From Kordia periserrulae (GTDB taxonomy: Bacteria; Bacteroidota; Bacteroidia; Flavobacteriales; Flavobacteriaceae): a stretch of DNA of 64,000 nucleotides. This document shows, one piece after another, positions 60,566-64,000 of this stretch (positions within the stretch are counted from its first letter, which is position 1; each line of letters opens with the position of its first letter). The stretch is taken from assembly GCF_003054265.1 (NCBI RefSeq), contig NZ_QBKT01000012.1:62001-126000 (forward strand), read 5' to 3'. Made by a program: the position numbers and the translations under genes. The notes beneath the pieces are model-generated. The model worked only from the letters and a program-made list of their open reading frames with translations. It was not told where the DNA came from and made no database searches.

Positions 60566-62914
60566 ATGACTATAAAAGCAAAAAAAGAAAAATTAAAAGA
60601 ATTCAAAAACGAAAATGAATTTAGAGAATTTTTAATTGATTTTTTAACCAAATGTGGCTTTAAAAATATATTACACACGCATAGATATGGGTCTCCAGAA
60701 CAAGGGAAAGATATTATTGGAAGAATAGAAAATCAAATAACTGGAGTGGATTGGTTTGCATTTGTTGTAAAAAAAGGTAGAGTATCTGGGGGAACTAATG
60801 AAATTGAAACAATTAAAAACCAAATAAGTCAATCATTTGAATATCCATACAAAGGAATTAATGGGGAAAAAATTAAAATCAACAAAGTAGTTGTAATTAC
60901 AAATGAAAATTTCACTAACGGAGCCCAATCTCAAATTAATGAAAGCCCAAGACTCAGCTCGTATAATAACTTCAATTTTTGGTGGAATGAAAACTTAATT
61001 CCTAAAATAGATGAAAATTATCCAGACTTCTGGCTGCCTGGAGATGCTTTTGCTAAAGAGTATTCTAAAAACTTTATAAGTCAATTAAAAAAAGAAATAA
61101 GAATTCGAGACTTTACTATCCCAAAAGTTGATGATAAAAAAATACAAAAACTACTTGATATATTTATTGAACCTAAACTGACTGTCAAAGAATTAGAGGA
61201 AGACAAAAAGACTAAGGAAAAGACAATTAAGAATAAAAAATTTAATATTAAAGCTTTAGAAATAATAGATGAAAATCTCTTACTTTCAGGTGAACAAGGA
61301 GTAGGTAAAACAAAGCTATTAAATAATTTAGCTCGTCGTTTAGCAGATTCTAACTTAATGTATAGAAATAAGCAAATCCCAGTTATAATTAAAGCACTAC
61401 AACTTAGAGAATATGACTTCAATATTGAAGAGTTAATTAAAAATTTGCTAAAGAAATATTCAGATATATTTTTTGACGAAGAAACATTAAAAGAATATAG
61501 GATTGTACCGTTTGTAGATGATTTTGATTTATTACGCAACTCTGAAAAAGAAAAAATAAAAGAAGGATTAGAAAAATATTGTGATAATAATTCTACTAAT
61601 TTTATTTTGACGTATAGTAAAGATGAAATTAATTTTAGCTCATCAATTAAGTCGATAAAAATACATAGTTTTAATAATAAACAAATAGAATCCTTTATTA
61701 ATAAATTTTTTGAAAGTACAGATAAAGCTAAAAAATTCTATAGAATTTTAAATGAAAGTGATATACTATCCAAGTTACCAACCACTCCTCTTACTATATC
61801 ATTAATTTCACTTTTATATGATGAAAATAATTTTGAAATCCCTGCTACATTAAGTGACATTTATACTGATTTTGTTAATGTATTACTTGGAAGATTAGAA
61901 GTATATAATAAAACTGATTTATTAATATATAATTTAAAAAAAAGAATTTTTACTTCACTAGCTTTAAAGATGTTGGATGAAAGAAACTATGAAATACGGT
62001 TAATTGATTTTATTCTTTTTGTTAATGAATTTTTATCTGATAGAAGTTATGAGACTCAATCTGAATCAGATATTTTAGAGATCATTGAAAAGTCTGGTCT
62101 TTTATACATAACAGATAAAAAAGTTGTTGGGTTTAAGCAACAGGCATTTATTGAATTTCTAGCATCTGTTGAGATTTATCATCATAAAAGAGAAAGTCAT
62201 TATGAAAAATTGATTATAAATTTTAATGATGTCACATGGCAAAACACAACAATTTTCTATGCTGGTCATTCCAAAGAGTTACAATTAATTATTGATGATG
62301 TGATTAATAAAAGTCCAAACGAAAATATTAAAGATTGGCTTATTAATTCAAGTGGAATGGGATATTTATCACAAGCACTTTATCAAACAAAGCCAGTAGA
62401 AAGAAAAAAACTTGTCATGAAAGCACTAGATAATTTAATACTTTGTTATGATAAAATGAAAGAGATGACTAGTGAAAAAGGAACATTTTTATATGATATG
62501 CCGCTACCCTTATTGTTGGGAACTTTAAATCATTGGTTCAATGAAAACTTTAAATCGATAACCCTAAAAGGAACATTAAATATGAGTTTTGAAGAGGTCT
62601 TTAATTCAGAAAATAATTTTGAAAATAATTTTAAAGGACTTATGATAGCCACAACATTAATGAATCCCTACATCAATGATGAAGAAAATTTTTCTAGATT
62701 AATTGATCGTCAAGAATTTATTTCTCATCCTATCTTGCCATTAGTAGCTGATTTTTCTATGGAATTAGGAATGATACATAAAAGGAATGTTAATAAAGAT
62801 TTAAAAAAGAAAATTGAAGATCAAATAAAAAAGAAAAGAGAATACATTAAACATGTCTTGAAAGAGCCCGCATACAGATTTAATGAAAACTTTGCTTTAA
62901 AGAAAAAAGAATAA
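60566..62914 (+). CDS. Restriction-endonuclease-NACHT (STAND) protein, probable defence gene
   Basis: The start at ATG 60566 gives 782 residues; an earlier ATG at 60503 would prepend 21 hydrophobic/aromatic residues. An N-terminal PD-(D/E)xK-like domain (about 10-130) has NEFREFLIDFLTKCGF, GKDIIGR and FVVKKG. A NACHT-type P-loop, LLSGEQGVGKTKLLNN, lies near 235-250, with Walker B-like IVPFVDDFD near 320 and a long helical region to the end (about 360-780). STAND proteins of this kind sense phage components and then activate the nuclease. It is AT-rich and lies on the island side of the tRNA fragment. The recognised signal is not known. Confidence 0.83.
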   Translation: MTIKAKKEKLKEFKNENEFREFLIDFLTKCGFKNILHTHRYGSPEQGKDIIGRIENQITGVDWFAFVVKKGRVSGGTNEIETIKNQISQSFEYPYKGINGEKIKINKVVVITNENFTNGAQSQINESPRLSSYNNFNFWWNENLIPKIDENYPDFWLPGDAFAKEYSKNFISQLKKEIRIRDFTIPKVDDKKIQKLLDIFIEPKLTVKELEEDKKTKEKTIKNKKFNIKALEIIDENLLLSGEQGVGKTKLLNNLARRLADSNLMYRNKQIPVIIKALQLREYDFNIEELIKNLLKKYSDIFFDEETLKEYRIVPFVDDFDLLRNSEKEKIKEGLEKYCDNNSTNFILTYSKDEINFSSSIKSIKIHSFNNKQIESFINKFFESTDKAKKFYRILNESDILSKLPTTPLTISLISLLYDENNFEIPATLSDIYTDFVNVLLGRLEVYNKTDLLIYNLKKRIFTSLALKMLDERNYEIRLIDFILFVNEFLSDRSYETQSESDILEIIEKSGLLYITDKKVVGFKQQAFIEFLASVEIYHHKRESHYEKLIINFNDVTWQNTTIFYAGHSKELQLIIDDVINKSPNENIKDWLINSSGMGYLSQALYQTKPVERKKLVMKALDNLILCYDKMKEMTSEKGTFLYDMPLPLLLGTLNHWFNENFKSITLKGTLNMSFEEVFNSENNFENNFKGLMIATTLMNPYINDEENFSRLIDRQEFISHPILPLVADFSMELGMIHKRNVNKDLKKKIEDQIKKKREYIKHVLKEPAYRFNENFALKKKE

Positions 62915-62948
62915 AATAGGTCTCTTGTCCTATTTTTTTATCAATGAA

Positions 62949-63116
62949 TTAATCAAACAAAGTATTCATCTCTGAATAATAAAACCGCTCAATAATATCT
63001 GCTCTATCAGAATCAATCTTATTAGAAAACAAATCCTTTGAAACAGGATAATCTTCAAAATCTTCTTTGGACAGTGCCAGCCAAAAATTAGATTCAGCTT
63101 GGGCAATGCGACAAAA
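62949..63116 (-). pseudogene. Remnant of a gene (C-terminal fragment)
   Basis: A frame open from 63116 down to the TAA at 62949 reads RIAQAESNFWLALSKEDFEDY and continues, ending NTLFD. It has natural composition but no start codon; upstream the frame is closed by TGA, while an adjacent frame reads LAINDFV, so a single-base loss probably joins the two. I do not recognise the family. It is best explained as the tail of a decayed gene. Confidence 0.4.
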
Positions 63117-63181
63117 TCATTTATCGCCAAATTATACAACGAATTTGAATGAAGTTATTGTTGTGAATTGTAATTTTTAGG

Positions 63182-63692
63182 TTATTCAGAAATGGTAAGT
63201 GAACCCTCAAACTCTTTTGGTTGACTATACACTTTCATATTTAAGAAATACCAATCCATCATGCCTGATACAGTATAAGAGTAGTTACCGTTCGCTAACT
63301 TATTGATTTCAAAGTGGTCATTAACCCAATTGAAATTACCGATGTAACCACTTAATGAACTTCTAGTCAAAACAGGAGTCAGTCCTCCATTAGACTGCTC
63401 TCAAAAGCGAACTGATAAGCGAACATCAAATAATGCATTATCTTCAATGATGGCAGCTATACGTTTAGAAGTTCTTCCAACAAACTCTCCATCGGTAGGA
63501 AGTTCAAACACATTTTTAGATTCAGATTCTCGATTGTTAAAAACAACTTATAATACCAACTGTCATAATGACTACTGTGGCAATACTATATTTTTGTAAA
63601 AATACCTTCTTCCCTTTAGCGATTACAGTTAGTACCAAAGCAGAAAATATGATGATAAAAATGAAATTAAAGATTGTCCAAAATAGGTACAT
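63182..63692 (-). pseudogene. Disrupted small membrane protein gene
   Basis: The reading runs MYLFWTIFNFIFIII... from 63692 (two hydrophobic helices in about 50 residues), then a frame break at a T5 run near 63540. The second part reads NNRESESKNVFELPTDGEF and continues up to DVRLSVRF, where an in-frame TGA at 63401-63403 interrupts. The third part reads EQSNGGLTPVL to ...GSLTISE, ending at 63182. So there is one +1 frameshift and one nonsense codon. All three parts have coherent composition, supporting a real gene now broken. The start is 7 bp beyond the stop of the subtilase gene upstream, so the two were an operon. Confidence 0.65.
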
Positions 63693-63698
63693 AACAAC

Positions 63699-64000
63699 TT
63701 ATTTTTTCTTTTTAGAAACTTCTTCCGCCATTAGTAAGGCATTGTAAGCGTTGACTATTTTCCCTGATTTGGACAAGGAACTGAAAGGGACTAGTTCTTT
63801 TTCTTTTTTTGTAGAAGGTTTATTTACCATAATATCAAGAGAAATACCAGATTCCATGATAATTTGTTTTACTTCTGATGCAGTTAAGTTGGGATAATAA
63901 AAACGAATAAGTGCAGCAATGCTAGAGGTCACTGAAGCTGCCATAGAAGTGCCACTTTGAAATTCATAGCTATTATTTACAGTTGTCGTATAGATATCAA
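63699..64000 (-). CDS. Subtilase (peptidase S8), C-terminal part, cut by window edge
   Basis: The frame is open from the window end and includes the catalytic serine motif SGTSMAAS, followed by an ALIRFYYPNLTASEVKQII helix and a tail ending in Lys-rich SKKKK. These match the last third of the subtilisin-like S8 family. The start, the Asp and His motifs and any signal peptide lie beyond 64000. The gene is immediately upstream of the disrupted membrane gene (7 bp). It is inside the putative island. Confidence 0.85.
   Translation of the reverse strand, partial: DIYTTTVNNSYEFQSGTSMAASVTSSIAALIRFYYPNLTASEVKQIIMESGISLDIMVNKPSTKKEKELVPFSSLSKSGKIVNAYNALLMAEEVSKKKK

Noticed and set aside
51307-62914. 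Caspase operon and nuclease-NACHT gene as one system
   Set aside because: They are on opposite strands and a tRNA integration scar lies between them, with the NACHT gene on the island side, so shared origin is unlikely.

Overview
The window looks like a chromosomal segment of a marine flavobacterium (Bacteroidota, family Flavobacteriaceae; Kordia or a close relative is my guess, not proven). The reasons are the low G+C content, promoters with a TAnnTTTG -7 element, almost no Shine-Dalgarno sequences, a type IX secretion (gliding-motility type) C-terminal domain, a CarboxypepD_reg-type outer-membrane protein, and small flavobacterial families such as Lacal_2735. Most of the window is ordinary core and envelope sequence on both strands. 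No rRNA, CRISPR array, insertion sequence or integrase gene is visible.

Layout. 1-16 kb: TPM-domain proteins, a C-type-lectin protein with a T9SS sorting domain, a lipase-like hydrolase, two paralogous secreted proteins (one with an ExbD-like tail), a large outer-membrane protein, a choice-of-anchor I lipoprotein, and the ribosome-assembly GTPases Der and Era. 15.8-19.6 kb: a TetR regulator with a palindrome at its promoter, then a SulP anion transporter with a beta-carbonic anhydrase. 19.6-25.0 kb: a sulfur-handling regulon. It comprises a Crp/Fnr regulator, a TauE/SafE exporter, a persulfide-dioxygenase/rhodanese fusion, a single-domain rhodanese and a split YeeE/YedE thiosulfate transporter. 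Each of the five transcription units carries a TGTAAC-N4-GTTACA-like site at exactly the same distance from its -7 element. 25-34 kb: a two-component system, a putative M50-like membrane protease, several envelope or lipoproteins and a MORN-repeat protein. 34-51 kb: mixed housekeeping and stress genes (GAF histidine kinase, FAD amine-oxidase-like protein, CorA, two MscS channels, DUF1328, a degenerate SRAP homologue, AraC regulator, two PA2169-type four-helix proteins, hemerythrin, a radical-SAM/DUF4130 DNA-repair pair).

51.3-60.1 kb is the most unusual chromosomal part. It holds an apparent nine-gene minus-strand operon, with a largest gap of 68 bp. In transcription order it encodes a metacaspase-like peptidase, a one-TM protein, a TIR protein with a helical N-terminal domain, two small Cys-rich proteins, a small lipoprotein, a TerB-like protein, a four-TM coiled-coil protein and a VWA-like lipoprotein. 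Upstream, in a separate unit, lie a TPR histidine kinase, a LuxR-type response regulator and a very acidic 54-residue peptide. I do not recognise the full arrangement as a named system.

At 60.29 kb there is a 3' fragment of an initiator tRNA gene (from the anticodon loop to the acceptor end, minus strand). This is the footprint of tRNA-targeted integration. Its orientation places the integrated element to the right, so the AT-rich restriction-endonuclease/NACHT gene (60.6-62.9 kb), the decayed genes after it and the truncated subtilase at the window edge are probably island cargo, and the caspase operon is outside it.
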